Origin: Halocaridina rubra | Lineage: Eukaryota > Arthropoda > Malacostraca > Decapoda > Atyidae | Assembly: GCA_037179515.1 (NCBI GenBank) | Contig: JAXCGZ010001906.1 | Location: forward strand, 1 to 64,000 | Length of the DNA: 64,000 bases | Direction of reading: 5' to 3' | Shown here: positions 39,090-51,497 of the stretch, piece after piece | Layout: each line of letters starts with the position of its first letter | How positions within the stretch are numbered: position 1 is the stretch's first letter | Made by a program: the position numbers and the translations under genes | Notes under the pieces: generated by a model | The model's database searches: none | What the model was told of the DNA's origin: nothing | What the model saw: the letters and a program-made list of their open reading frames with translations, nothing else

Positions 39090-41127
39090 TGTTTGCAGTT
39101 ATTGACTGGAGAACTTTATTTTACAACAAATCTGTACAAGAAATGTATGACATCTTTTGTGAGAAATATGGTAAGAGAGTAGATTGCTGCATACCTTTCA
39201 CCAAAGTAGGTGTAATTCATGCCAGAGAGGAATGGTTCGATAATGAGTGTAAAAGAGCTAAGGAGTGGAGAGACAAATGCTGGAAAAGATATAGGAGGAG
39301 AAAAACATAAATGCCTGGCAAACCTACAAAAGAGCAAGAAATGACTACCTAAGTAAAAGGAGAGAGGCAGAGAGAGACTATAAGAGGGACATCACCAGGA
39401 AGGCTAAAGAAAATCCCAAGCTTTTCCACAGCTTTATCAGAGGAAAACTGAAGGTAAAAGAACAGGTTTTAAGGCTAAAGAGAGCAGATGGAAGCAACAC
39501 TGAGACGGATGAAGAGATCTGCAAAGAATTGAACAAGGAGTTTCAGTCAGTATTTACATTGGAAAATACCCCACCCCCTCAGATTGCAGAGATAGAAGCT
39601 CAAGGGCCGGTATTAGAGAACATCAGCCTTACAGCCACAGAGGTATGCAAAGCCCTGATGGATTTAGATGTTCATAAAGCTACAGGTCCTGATGACATAT
39701 CCCCTCTTGTACTTAAAAAATGCGCAAACTCAATATCAGTGGCACTGGGTATCATATTTAAAAAGTCACTAGAGTTAGGGGAGATTCCAAGATGCTGGAA
39801 ACAAGCAAATGTGATACCTATCTTCAAAAAGGGAAGGAGGGATACGGCTCTGAACTATAGACCAGTTGCCTTGACCAGCAGAGTTTGCAAAGTTATGGAA
39901 AAACTACTAAGGAAACATATCTCTCTTCATTTGGAATCCTTCAACCTTTTGTCAGTGTGGCAACATGGCTTCAGAAAAGGTAGAGCAACAGCAACAAACT
40001 TATTAGAATTTAATGATTAGCTAAGCCGAATCTTACAGGAAAAAGAGGGATGGGCAGATTGCATATTCCTAGACTTCCAGAAAGCGTTTGACACTGTTCC
40101 ACATGGGAGACTTATTTGGAAGCTGCACTCAATGGCTAGAATAGGTGGAAATGTCTTGGAATGGATAAAAACTTACTTAGAAGGAAGGGAACAGAGGGTT
40201 AGAGTAAGACACTCAGTGTCTGAATGGAGAAGAGTTAGTAGTGGAGTTCCACAGGGTTCAGTTTTAGGGCCACTTTTGTTCCTTATATATGTAAATGACT
40301 TACCAGAGTCTGTAAATTCATTCCTGAATATGTTTGTAGATGATGCAAAGATTGTGAAGAAAGGAAAGAACGAGAACAATGGTAGAGAACTTCAGGAAGA
40401 TCTAAAGAGTTTGCATGAGTGGTCAGAAAAGTGGCTAATGAAACTCAATACTTCAAAATGTAAGGTAATGAGAGTGGGTACAAGTGCAAGAAGGCCCAAG
40501 CTTGACTACTCGGTGGCTGGAGTACAACTTCAAGAGACAGAAAATGAGAGAGATCTAGGAGTAAACATACTAGCAAATTTGTCTCCAGAAATACATATAA
40601 ATGGCATAGTAAGGGCAGCATATGCATTCTTATTAAATGTAAGGGTAGCCTTTAGGCATATGGACAAGGATATGTTCAGAAATATTTATGTAACCTATGT
40701 GAGGCCAAAACTCAAATATGCAGCCCCCTTTTGGAATCCGCACTTGAAAAAGCACATAGCTAAGCTTGAAAAAGTTCAAAGACATGCCACGAAACTGGTG
40801 CCAGAAATACGTAATCTCAGTTATGATGAGAGGCTGAGGGAATTAGACTTACCATCGCTCGAAGCTATAAGATTGAGGGGGGATATGGTGACAGTCTTTA
40901 AATTCCTTCATGGTTATGATAGAGTGGGTAGGGATCGATTTTTTGATATGGTAGGCTCTAGAACTAGAGGTCATAGTTTGAAGCTTCGTAAGAAAAATTC
41001 TTTGCAGGATGTAAGGAAATACTTTTTCAGTGTAAGAGTAGTTGATAAATGGAATTCGCTAAGCGAGGAGGTAGTTAATGCTATCTCAATCAATAGTTTT
41101 AAGGACAGGTATGATAAGTATCACTAA
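39090..41127 (+). pseudogene. LINE B2 reverse transcriptase, broken
   Basis: Starts after the endonuclease deletion. RT blocks: HKATGPDDISPLVLKKCANS, ANVIPIFKKGRRDTALNYRP, QHGFRKGRATATNL, FLDFQKAFDTVPHGR, SSGVPQGSVLGPLLF, then FVDDAK, where the usual alanine of the FADD box is valine. A frameshift near 39308, an in-frame TAG at 40018-40020 and other changes break it. C-terminal TKLVPEIRNLSYDERLRELD and SFKDRYDKYH are intact. Confidence 0.83.
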
Positions 41128-41217
41128 GTATAAAATGGAACCGATGAGGAGACGGGAAGATACGAGCTTTGGGCTCTTTCCAGTAAACACAGTTAGGTAA
41201 TCACAATTAGGTAATCA

Positions 41218-41413
41218 CATTTTTTCAATGTAAGAGTAGTTGATAATTGGAATTCGCTAAGCGAGGAGGTAGTTAATGCTATCTCAATCCATAGTTTTAA
41301 GGACAGGTATGAGAAGTATCACTAAGTACAAAATGGAACCGATCAGGAGACGGGAAGATATGAGCTTTGGGCACTTTCCCCTAAATACAATTAGGTAATC
41401 ACAATTAGGTAAT
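41218..41413 (+). mobile_element. LINE B minimal 3' fragment
   Basis: Directly follows the B2 tail: about 30 C-terminal codons (VRVVDNWNSLSEEVVNAISI) plus the 3' UTR and doubled AATTAGGTAATCAC tail. One of the shortest insertions of the family here. Confidence 0.85.
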
Positions 41414-41784
41414 CTCTCTCTCTCTTTGTATATATATTGAGTTAAATGTAAAGTCTAATCCTGTGATAACATATCTTGGTTAGCAAGTGAGTTTATCAGT
41501 TATTAAAAATATATAGCAGAAACAGGTGGGTGCCACCTCAAACACAAATTCGAATTTTCCTTCAGGTTTGACTTTTGTTTTTGTTTTTCTTTTTATACTT
41601 AAATTACCATGGTCAAGTTTTTAAGTTAAGATGTGTGTTACCAGAAAAGAGATAAACTGAGTCACTAAATAGCACTTATATGGAGATATAAAAATACTTT
41701 GTGAAGCTCAATTAAAAGTTTTTCTCTTTTTTTTTTCCTCTTTCTCATCTCCTTTCTATATTCTGTGAGAGGGAGAACATAAAA
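41414..41784. other. Leader-like sequence before LINE B1
   Basis: AT-rich, with a short CT tract. It may include the B1 5' UTR, but no other copy in the window reaches this far for comparison. Confidence 0.4.
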
Positions 41785-42858
41785 ATGAGGCCATCTCTGT
41801 CCCAAACCTCTCCCACCCATGGGTCGGGAGGAGGGGTAGCCATCAGGGGACTTAAACAGAGAATCAAGAAGTTAGAGGCAATGGTTATAAGCCTTGATGA
41901 TAAAATTCGGAATATGGATGGAGAAATGAAAGAGAATGAAACACTCAGAGAACAAATAAGATCTTTGGAGGAAGCAAATAAAGCACAAGGGCAGGAGAGA
42001 AAGGAACTAGAAAAAAGAATAAAGAAGCTGGAAGGGGAAAAGAGTCAACTAGAATCTAGAATTTCTAAACAAGAAGATAAAAACAAACAGCTGAATGACA
42101 ATCTAAAGGAATTAGATGTTAGTTCACTGCTCTCTTCTGAGAGAGACGAGATTGCTGCTTGGAATGTCCAGATTAAGGAAAACATTGAACAGTTCAGAAA
42201 AGAGTTCCAGGAGCTGAATATGGAAAATGATGCCATGAAAACTTCCTTTGCTGATGCACTAAAGGGGAATGTGGCAGTAAAAGAGGCTGTAAAGGTGGTG
42301 GCACTGGAAAACATACAAACAGTTGACTATAAAGAGACAGTAATTGTAAAAATGAAAGACGTTGTGATGGAAAGGGCAAACCCACTCATCAGGCAGGCAC
42401 TTGATAAGGAGAAGACAGTGGTAATCTCAGGCATAAGTGAATCCCAGGAGTCAACATGGCAGGGGAGACTTGAAGAAAATAAAGCTAGGGTTGTAGACCT
42501 GATAAGCTTGGAGTAGTATGTGGTCCTGGGGATATTGTAAACATACACCAACTAGGTAAATATTCGAGGGAAGGAAAGCCGAGACCAACAAAAGTAACCT
42601 TTGAGAGAGGGGAAACATGTAGGGAAATATTGTTGAGAAAAAAAAGTCTAAAAGACCTTCAAGAATGCAAAGAAGTGTTCATTAGACGATACAGAACACA
42701 GGAAGAGATGGGAAAGATCAAAAACTTGTTGCAAGAGGCAAGAAGGTTAAATGATGAAAGAAATGAAGAAGAGAAGAAAAATTTTCGTTACAGAGTACTT
42801 CCAGACAAAGGGGAGATAAAGAAGATAATGACAGAAGATCAGGGGATGGGGCCTCATT
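41785..42858 (+). pseudogene. LINE B1 ORF1 (coiled-coil protein), one frameshift
   Basis: Residues about 20-120 form a long Lys/Glu-rich coiled coil with heptad-like spacing (IKKLEAMVISLDDKIRNMD onward). A later part, KTVVISGISESQESTWQGRL, resembles a small RNA-binding domain. A frameshift or indel near 42505-42520 inserts a stop after DLISLE. The remainder (YSREGKPRPTKVTFERGETC to EDQGMGPH) continues in another frame to 42858, four bases before ORF2. Family role: nucleic-acid-binding ORF1p; the specific fold is inference. The start ATG at 41785 is the first in the frame. Confidence 0.78.
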
Positions 42859-42862
42859 AAGA

Positions 42863-45559
42863 TTGTTATACACAAATGCTGATGGATTAGCTGGTAAGGC
42901 AGTAGAATTAAAAGATAGGATTCACAACAGTAAGGCAGATATAGTAGCAATTACAGAGACTAAGTTGAGTGAGGACATAAACAGTGTCACAGTTTTTCCT
43001 AAGGGCTTCAGAATACTAAGGGTTGAAAGATCTGAGAGGACTGGTGGAGGGATAGCACTGCCCATAAGTGAGAGGATTCAAGTTGAAGAAATAAACTTGG
43101 CTATAGAAAGTGAGTTCAAGGAATTTCTTGTTGCTCGCATAAATACTGGGTCAGAGAGCATTATAATAACTGTTGTATACAACCCACCAAGGAACCAAAA
43201 TAGGCTTGAAGTTTATGAGGAAAGTCATATAGGTACTATTGAAGTCATAAACTCAGTTGTTAACATGGCACGGGGAAAAAAGTGTAGGATTCTGATTATG
43301 GGAGACTTTAATCATAAAGAGATAGATTGAATAAATCTTGACCCACACAGTGGTGAGGACTCATTCGGGGCAAGATTCCTAGATTGCGTACAGGGGAATT
43401 TCCTACACCAACATGTACTGGAACCAACAAGGGCCAGGGGTGGGGATGAGCCATCACTACTTGATCTAGTGTTAACAGATAATGTGTTGAATATTGAAAA
43501 AATTGAGCATGAACCACCAATTGGAAAGAGTGACCACTGTGTGTTGTTGATGGAGTATATCATTGAAGATATTCTTCCTGAAAGTAGAGGCACTGAGGAC
43601 ATGAGGAGGAACTATCGGAAAGGAGATTACATCAAAATGAATGAGCTTTTTGCAGTTATTGACTGGAGAACCTTATTTTACAACAAATCTGTGTAAGAAA
43701 TGTATGACATCTTTTGTGAGAAATATGGGAAGATAGTAGATTGCTTCATACCTGTCACCAAAGTAGGTGTAATTCATGCCAGAGAGAAATGGTTCGATAA
43801 TGGGTGTAAAAGAGCTAAGGAGTGGAGAGACAAATGCTGGAAAAGGTATAGGAGGAGAAAAAACATAAATGCCTGGCAAACCTACAAAAGAGCAAGAAAT
43901 GACTACCTAAGTAAAAGGAGAGAGGCAGAGAGAGACTATGAGAGGGACATCACCAGGAAGGCTAAAGAAAATCCCAAGCATTTCCACAGCTTTATCAGAG
44001 GAAAACTGAAGGTAAAAGAACAGGTTTTAAGGCTAAAGAGAGCGGATGGAAGCATCACTGAGACGGATGAAGAGATCTGCAAAGAATTGAACAAGGAGTT
44101 TCAGTCAGTATTTACAGTAGAAAATACCCCACCCCCACAGATTGCAGTGATAGAAGCTCAAGGGCCGGTATTAGAGAACATCAACCTTACAGCCACAGAG
44201 GTATGCAAAGCGCTGATGGATTTAGATGTTCATAAAGCTACAGGTCCTGATGACATATCCCCTCATGTGCTTAAAAAATGCGCAAACACAATATCAGTGG
44301 CACTGGGTATCATATTTAAGGAGTCACTGGAGTCGGGGGAGATTCCAAGATGCTGGAAACAAGCGAATGTGATACCTATCTTCAAAAAGGGAAGGAGGGA
44401 TACGGCTCTGAACTATAGACCAATTTCCTTGACCAGCATAGTTTGCAAAGTTATGGAGAAACTACTAAGGAAACATATCTCTCTTCACTTGGAATCCTTC
44501 AACTTTTTGTCAGTGAGGCAACATGGCTTCAGAGAAGGTAGATCAACAGTAACAAACTTATTAGAATTTTATGATGAGGTAAGTCAAATCTTACAGGAAG
44601 GAGAGGGCTGGGCAGATTGCATATTCCTAGACTTCCAGAAGGCGTTTGACACTGTTCCACATGGGAGACTTATTAGGAAGCTGCAATCAATGGCTAGAAT
44701 AGGTGGAAATGTTTTGGAATGGATAAAAACTTACTTAGAAGGAAGGGAACAGAGGGTTAGAGTAAGACACTCAGTGTCTGAATGGAGAAGAGTTAGTAGT
44801 GGAGTTCCACAGGGTTCAGTTTTAGGGCCACTTTTGTTCCTTGTATATGTAAATGACCTACCAGAGTCTGTAAATTAATTCCTGAATATGTTTGCAGATG
44901 ATGCAAAGATTGTGAAGAAAGTAAAAAACGAGAACAATAGTAGAGAACTTCAGGAGGATCTAAATAATCTGCATGAGTGGTCAGAAAAGTGGCTAATGAA
45001 ATTCAATACTTCAAAATGTAAGGTAATGAGAATGGGTACAAGTGCAAGAAGGCCCAAGCTTGACTACTCGGTGGCTGGAGTACAACTTCAAGAGACAGAA
45101 AATGAGAGAGATCTAGGAGTAAACATACTGGCAGATTTGTCTCCAGAAATACATATAAATGGCATAGTAAGGGCAGCATATGCATTCTTATCAAATGTAA
45201 GGGTAGCCTTCAGGCACATGGACAAGGAAATGTTCAGAAATATTTATGTAACCTATGTGAGGCCAAAACTCGAATATGCAGCCCCCTTTTGGAATCCGCA
45301 CTTGAAAAAGCACATAGCTAAGCTTGAAAAAGTTCAAAGACATGCCACGAAACTGGTGCCAGAAATATGCAATCTCAGTTATGATGAGAGGCTGAGGGAA
45401 GTAGACTTACCATCACTCGAAGCTAGAAGAGTGAGGGGGGATATGGTGACAGTCTTTAAATTCCTTCATGGTTATGATAGAGTGGATAGGGATCAATATT
45501 TTGATATGGCTGGCTCTAGAACTAGAGGTTATAGTTTGAAGTTTTACACAATTATCTAA
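42863..45559 (+). pseudogene. LINE B1 ORF2 (endonuclease-RT), three stops
   Basis: All parts lie in one frame. Endonuclease (about residues 1-220): YTNADGLAGKAVELKDRI, AITETKLSED, ERTGGGIAL, VVYNPPR, ILIMGDFNHKEID, LLDLVLTD and IGKSDHCVL. RT: HKATGPDDISPHVLKKCAN, FKKGRRDTALNYRPISLTSI, QHGFREGRSTVTNLLEF, DFQKAFDTVPHG, SSGVPQGSVLGPLL and FADDAK with both aspartates. In-frame stops occur at 43328 (TGA), 43694 (TAA) and 44876 (TAA), the last just before the FADD box. The C-terminus is lost: after GSRTRGYSLKF the sequence departs from the family at about 45540, so the usual 3' UTR and tail are absent. CR1-group membership is inferred from domain order and repeat-type tails in sister copies. Confidence 0.87.
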
Positions 45560-45615
45560 ATAGATTACTCCTTTGTATTATATCAAAATTTCACACAATT
45601 ATCTGAATGTATTGT

Positions 45616-46394
45616 ATAAGAACATAAGAACATAAGAACATAAGAATAGAGGACACTGCAACATGCCTACTGGCACACACGAGGCAGCTCCATTTTTGAA
45701 TTGTATTTTCAGCATGTCTAACCTATTCTATTCTACTCTACTTATTTATTCTGTTTTTCTTTTTATGATTTTTCTAATAAGCACTAACCTATTCATACCC
45801 ATCCGACCTCTGTCATATGTCTATCTAATCTACATTTGAAGGTGTCTAAGGTATTGGCATTTGCTATCCTACTAGGAAGCTTGTTCCATGCATCAGCTAC
45901 TCTATTACCAAACCAATTTTTACCAATTTCCCTTCTGAACCTAAATTTATCAAGCTTAAATCCATTATTACGAGTTCTGGTTTGATCATGAATTTTTAAA
46001 ACTTTATTAATATCTCCCTTGTTAATCCCTTTAAACCATTTATACACTTCAATCATATCCCCCCTAACTCTTCGCCTCTCTAGAGAATGTAGATTAAGTT
46101 TTTTTAATCTGTCCTCATATGGTAGATCTCTGATATTGTGTATCATCTTGGTCATTCTTCGTTGCACTCTCTCCAAGGATTCAATTTCCATTCTATAATA
46201 GGGTGACCAGAATTGCACAGCATAATCTAAATGGGGCCTAACTAATGCAAGATAGAGCTGCAAAATAACTTTTTCCGTCCTATTGCTGACGCTTCTTGAG
46301 ATAAATCCTAAAATTCTGTTTGCTTTATTTCTGACTGCTGTGCATTGCTCTCTTGGCTTAAGACTACTATGCTCTCTTGGCTTAAGACTACTAT
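45616..46394 (-). mobile_element. LINE E 3' fragment (CR1-like), inverted
   Basis: Begins with the octamer tail (CATAAGAA repeats at 45617-45648), then the 3' UTR and about 156 C-terminal codons (46263-45793: LVRPHLDYAVQFWSPYYRME, RRMTKMIHNIRDLPYEDRL). It is nearly identical to 50950-51676 on the plus strand. A 24-bp tandem duplication marks its 5' break (46346-46393). Confidence 0.92.
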
Positions 46395-47078
46395 ATCAAG
46401 ATTCCACATAATATCTAAATGTATTATATATCAAAATTTCCCTATGCTCCTTAATATTTACTAAAGTTTTCTGAAAAAGATTTCATTGTCATAGGTACAC
46501 TCAATATATACAGAACATGTGATTTCTGAAAAAGACAAACAAAAGATAAATATGCTTTCACAACAAGTACTTTAATTAAATAATAAAAAAAAATCAAAAT
46601 TAAGTATTCACAATTACATTATATAGCTGTTAATGAGTGACAAAATGACTATTAATTATTTCAGTAAAGAGAAATTAAACATTTATATCTAAAAAAAACT
46701 TCAGTTCAATAATACATTTTAATAGTAAAGACGAAAATAGTTAAAAATGGTTATAATACGCAATTAATATAAAATACAGTTTGTAAGTGACGAATATCTA
46801 AAAATGTTCATCAATATAAAAAAAAGATTATCATAGTACTAAACATACAAGCACTGTTTATGAATGACAGTTATCTGAATCAATGACACTTACCATATTA
46901 AACCTAGGGTAAATAGTTTCTCTTATATCTATATAATACTTCTCGGGGAGGAATTGAGGCTTTTTTTAACTTAAATCTTATAATCTGTATACAAAAAAAG
47001 TTCAGGCTGGGTAGCTCAAAAAGAAGAATGAATTTATTTTCCATTGTGCCATCAATATCATATAGAGGTTTACCAATT
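46395..47078. other. No recognised feature
   Basis: AT-rich sequence without repeat matches in the window. Frames seen are short and lack family motifs. Confidence 0.45.
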
Positions 47079-47444
47079 TTAATAGTAGTGCTTCTTAAAC
47101 GTAATGCCAGCAAGATGAAGTGCACAAAGCCAAATAATAATTATACAAAGGGTTTCTGAACTACTAGTTCTTCTTCCTTCTCTCTCTCTTATACTTTTAT
47201 TGTAGAAGGAATATTTTTCATATTCCTCTTTTAATTCCCACATTCCCTTTGTCCCCATATGCATTCCCTCTATTTGGGGTATTACTAGGTACTGGGCCTC
47301 CCCATGCCTTTTTCCGTCATCCCTTACTTCTACGCTGTGAGATAGGTCTAAGTTGTAACTACGAACCTCGAATCTTGCTTCCGGAGACCGGCTGGACAAC
47401 AGAAGGGCGCCGATATATCTGCCATGAGCCTCTTCCGCCCGCAT
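47079..47444 (-). CDS. Unidentified 121-residue ORF
   Basis: I do not recognise this protein. The N-terminal two thirds are charged (SRSPEARFEVRSYN, VEVRDDGKRHGEAQ, ELKEEYEKYSF), and the end has a hydrophobic run (LCIIIIWLCALHLAG) that could span a membrane. Local base composition is more GC-balanced than the flanks. In the same frame a TAG lies 24 bases before the ATG. It could be a host exon, a fragment of an unrecognised repeat, or chance. No matching copy exists elsewhere in this window. Confidence 0.25.
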   Translation of the reverse strand: MRAEEAHGRYIGALLLSSRSPEARFEVRSYNLDLSHSVEVRDDGKRHGEAQYLVIPQIEGMHMGTKGMWELKEEYEKYSFYNKSIREREGRRTSSSETLCIIIIWLCALHLAGITFKKHYY

Positions 47445-48048
47445 TTTATGAATATCGAGGCGGTCCTATGACCATTTTTCCTCTCACTACACATATCCCC
47501 CGGAGGTGGATCTCACTCTCAAGCTCAAAGTCTGCAATTTAAAAATAGCCTGGAGTAAATTCTTGGGCCGGAAAATAGGGCTTAATGTCGCTATTACAAA
47601 TGCAGGAAAGAATATATATCACCTCTGGGTACAAACAATGGCCATATGTAAGCACTCAAAGGGTATACTGCACCTCCCCTGCATCTGCAAGCGCTTGCTA
47701 TCTCTCCACTGTGTAAAAGGGACTGGTATGTGAAAAAGTTTTGAAATTACAGGTCGGGGCTGCCTGGAAATAGGGTGGTAGTTGTAAGTATGTGTCTACA
47801 CCATTAGATCATTATTCCAAGATAAATCATCTCTTCATGACATTAGTATGCTATAGATATCAAAAAGAAAAGTCATGAAATGCTGAGAACAGCCACTGAA
47901 GAAATACTCTTATTAACAGTGACTACAGTAACATAAGGGAATGAAATAAAATAAATAAACATACTAATAATTGTGTTACTACTGATAGTACTAGGGAAAT
48001 AATAATTAGCAAGAAGGGCCATGGAGTGATAACAACAACAACAGCCAA
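47445..48048. other. No recognised feature
   Basis: Moderately GC-balanced to about 47760, then AT-rich. A short frame at 47506-47733 has no recognisable motif. Confidence 0.4.
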
Positions 48049-48151
<103 letters not shown>

Positions 48152-48394
48152 GAAATAATAATACTAAATTAAGAATAACACTGAATATTCAAGTGATACT
48201 GGCATTTTGAGGCAAGGACAAAGTTCTGTACTTATATTTCATAATAGTGCTCATTTTAAATCAATTTCTTTAGGTCAGTTTCTTTTACTATTCTGAATTC
48301 CTGCTGTCGTAATATATATAGTAGCATAGCTACCAATCTTTTTGTCAATCAATTTGTCAGTGGGAGCTCATATATTTTTCAAGACAGCTGCAGT
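48152..48394. other. AT-rich leader before LINE E
   Basis: May include flanking DNA or the 5' UTR of the following LINE. No features are visible. Confidence 0.35.
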
Positions 48395-51300
48395 ATGTGG
48401 CAGAAAAAGTCTTATTACTATTCAATTCAATTTCTCCATTATCTATACAATATTAGCATGCAAAACTCATCAAACATAATAAAGCTAGGTCACATTTATC
48501 ATCTAGCAATCTGCAAAGGAATTAAAAAAGAAATCAACAATCAAAGCCACAAGAAGGGTGAAGCTAGAGAAAGTTTAAAAGTATATTATACAAATAGCCG
48601 TAGTTTAGGTAACAAGATAGAAGAACTGAGAGCCATAGTATGTAGTGAGAGACCGGATATAATATGCATTAGTGAAAGTTGGATTAAATTAGAAAGCAAA
48701 CACCTTAAAGCTGAGTACATAATTACAGGATATAAACTTTATAATGCTGATCGTAGTGCAGATAAAAGAGGGGGAGGGGTAATTATGTATATTAAAGATA
48801 GCCTCAGAAGCTGCATTAAGTCTGGAATTAAGACAAATCTAAATTCAGAAACCTTATGGGTTGAAATTAAAAATAATATAGAAAGTCTAGTTGTAGGAGT
48901 AGTCTACAGACCACCTGATCTAGATAATATAGAGTCGCAAGTTATATACGATGAAATTTCTAAAGTGAGCAGGTCAAATAGAGTTTGCATTGTAGGCGAT
49001 TTTAATTTTAGACATATTAACTGGGAAACCATAACAGGTGATAGTAGCTCTAAGGAGTTTTTGGAAGTAGTAGAAGACAATTTCCTTTCTCAGCATGTAC
49101 ATGAAGCAACACGGGGGGTGAATACACTAGATTTAGTTCTTAGTAATAGAGAGAACATGGTTACAAATTTAGAAGTTGGTGAAAAATTGGGCAACAGTGA
49201 CCATGATTCCATTAGATTTAACATAATTTTCAAGGAAACTATAAAGGAAAATAAGAATATTGTTCCAAACTTTAGAGCAGGAGATTTTGAGGGCTTAAAA
49301 ACTAAATTATCTAATGAGGTATGGGAAGGGATTTCTGGGGTACAGATGTGGGTAGTTAATCCAGCAGGTCAGGTCGCAGGTAGCGGATTACCCCGAAATT
49401 TGGGTACCACATGCCAAGGATTATCACAAGATAAGATCAATACATTAAATTCTCTCACAGGAAAGAACAGCAGCCCGTCAGTTAATATAAATTTGGATGA
49501 GGAATATAACAATTTTGTCATGACTCTTAAGAATAGTCAGAGAGATTATATTCCCATGAAACATTGCAGATCAAGAAAAAATGACCCTAAATGGATGAAC
49601 AATAGAATAAAGAATCTTATAGGTATTAAAAGAGGAATATACAGGAAACTAAAAAGAGGTGAAGAGCAGGTGAGGCAGCAATATATACAGTTAAACAGGG
49701 AAGTTAAAAAGATAGTTAGAGAGTCGAAAAGAAAATACGAAGTTCGAATAGCAGGAGAAGCTAAAGAAAATCCTAAAGGGTTTTATCAACATTATCAAAC
49801 AAAATTTAAGGAAAAAGTCGGACCAATTGAAGTAGCCAATGGCCATATCACAGATGACGATAAAGTGATGTGTACATGTTTAAATGATTATTTCTTATCT
49901 GTATTTACAAATGAAAACTTGGAAAATATTCCGGAAGTAGAATCCATTTACAGAGACAGTCCCGATAATATACTTAGTTCAATAAATATTACGAGAGAGG
50001 AGGTAATAAAAGAAATAGATAAATTAAAGGCTCATAAATCTCCGGGACCTGATGGAATATATGCTAGAATATTAAAGGAATGCAAGGAAGAGCTTAGTTG
50101 TCCTCTAACTGCATTATTTAATAATTCAATAAAATTAGGATCGGTACCCATGGAGTGGAAATTGGCAGATGTGGTACCAATATTTAAAAAAGGAGAACGA
50201 GTTAAAAAGAATAATTATAGGCTGGTAAGTTTAACGTCAACAGTGGGTAAGATTCTAGAATCCATAATTGCAAATAAAATAAGGGCACATCTAGAATTAC
50301 ACAGACTGATAAAACTTTCACAACACGGGTTTCTTAAGGGTTTTTCGTGCCTTACAAACTTACTGTCTTTTTATTCAGAAGTTTACGAGGCAGTAGATTG
50401 TGGCAAAGAATATGATACAATATATCTAGATTTTAGCAAAGCTTTTGATAGAGTTCCTCACAAAAGATTAGTTGAAAAGCTGGAAGCTCATGGTATAGGA
50501 GGAGCTGTGCTCAGATGAATCAAACAATGGTTAAAAGACAGAAAACAGAGGGTTTGCATAAATGGAGAGAAATCAGAGTGGGGCTCGGTTACAAGCGGGG
50601 TACCACAAGGCTCGGTACTGGGTCCTCTATTATTCATCGTATATCTAAATGATCTGGATTCGGATATCAGTAGTAACCTAAGTAAATTCGCAGACGACAC
50701 TAAAATAGGTAGAACTATAAATGGAAAAGAAGACATTCATGCTTTACAGGAAGATCTAAATAGATTATCTGAATGGTCGGACAAATGGCAAATGGAATTT
50801 AATGTTGAAAAATGTAAAGTAGTTAAAATGGGTACTATAAAAGACAATACTAGTTATAAGCTAAATAACCATGAAATCATGAGTTCTCAGTGTGAAAGGG
50901 ATTTGGGAGTTCTTGTGAGTAGTAGTCTTAAGCCAAGAGAGCAATGCACAGCAGTCAGAAATAAAGCAAACAGAATTTTAGGATTTATCTCAAGAAGCGT
51001 TAGCAATAGGACGGAAAAAGTTATTTTGCAGCTCTATCTTGCATTAGTTAGGCCCCATTTAGATTATGCTGTGCAATTCTGGTCACCCTATTATAGAATG
51101 GAAATTGAATCCTTGGAGAGAGTGCAACGAAGAATGACCAAGATGATACACAATATCAGAAATCTACCATATGAGGACAGATTAAAAAAACTTAATCTAC
51201 ATTCTCTAGAGAGGCGAAGAGTTAGGGGGGGATATGATTGAAGTGTATAAATGGTTTAAAGGGATTAACAAGGGAGATATTAATAAAGTTTTAAAAATTC

Positions 51301-51497
51301 ATGATCAAACCAGAACTCGTAATAATGGATTTAAGCTTGATAAATTTAGGTTCAGAAGGGAAATTGGTAAAAATTGGTTTGGTAATAGAGTAGCTGATGC
51401 ATGGAACAAGCTTCCTAGTAGGATAGTAAATGCCAATACCTTAGACACCTTCAAATGTAGATTAGATAGACATATGACAGAGGTAGGGTGGGTATGA
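48395..51497 (+). pseudogene. LINE E endonuclease-RT, one stop and one frameshift
   Basis: Endonuclease: KVYYTNSRSLGNKIEELRAI, ICISESWIK, KRGGGVIMYI, VGVVYRPPD, CIVGDFNFRHINW, TLDLVLSN and GNSDHDSIRF. RT: HKSPGPDGIYARILKECKE, ADVVPIFKKGE, QHGFLKGFSCLTNLL, YLDFSKAFDRVPHKRL, VTSGVPQGSVLGPLLF and FADDTK with intact aspartates. Lesions are few: a TGA at 50516-50518 in a position where tryptophan is expected, and a +1 shift in a run of seven G at about 51225-51231 (the sister copy at 46057 has six). An insert of about 35 residues around 49340-49450 between endonuclease and RT looks foreign. The first 60 residues before KVYYTN are probably not part of the protein. Confidence 0.9.

Larger units (their letters stand above)
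38106..41217 (+). mobile_element. LINE B copy B2, endonuclease deleted
   Basis: Collinear with B1 from codon 33 or so of ORF1 to the end of the 3' UTR, except that the segment equal to 42865-43645 of B1 (most of the endonuclease) is missing at 39090. The 3' tail AATTAGGTAATCAC is doubled, as expected for this family. Confidence 0.87.
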
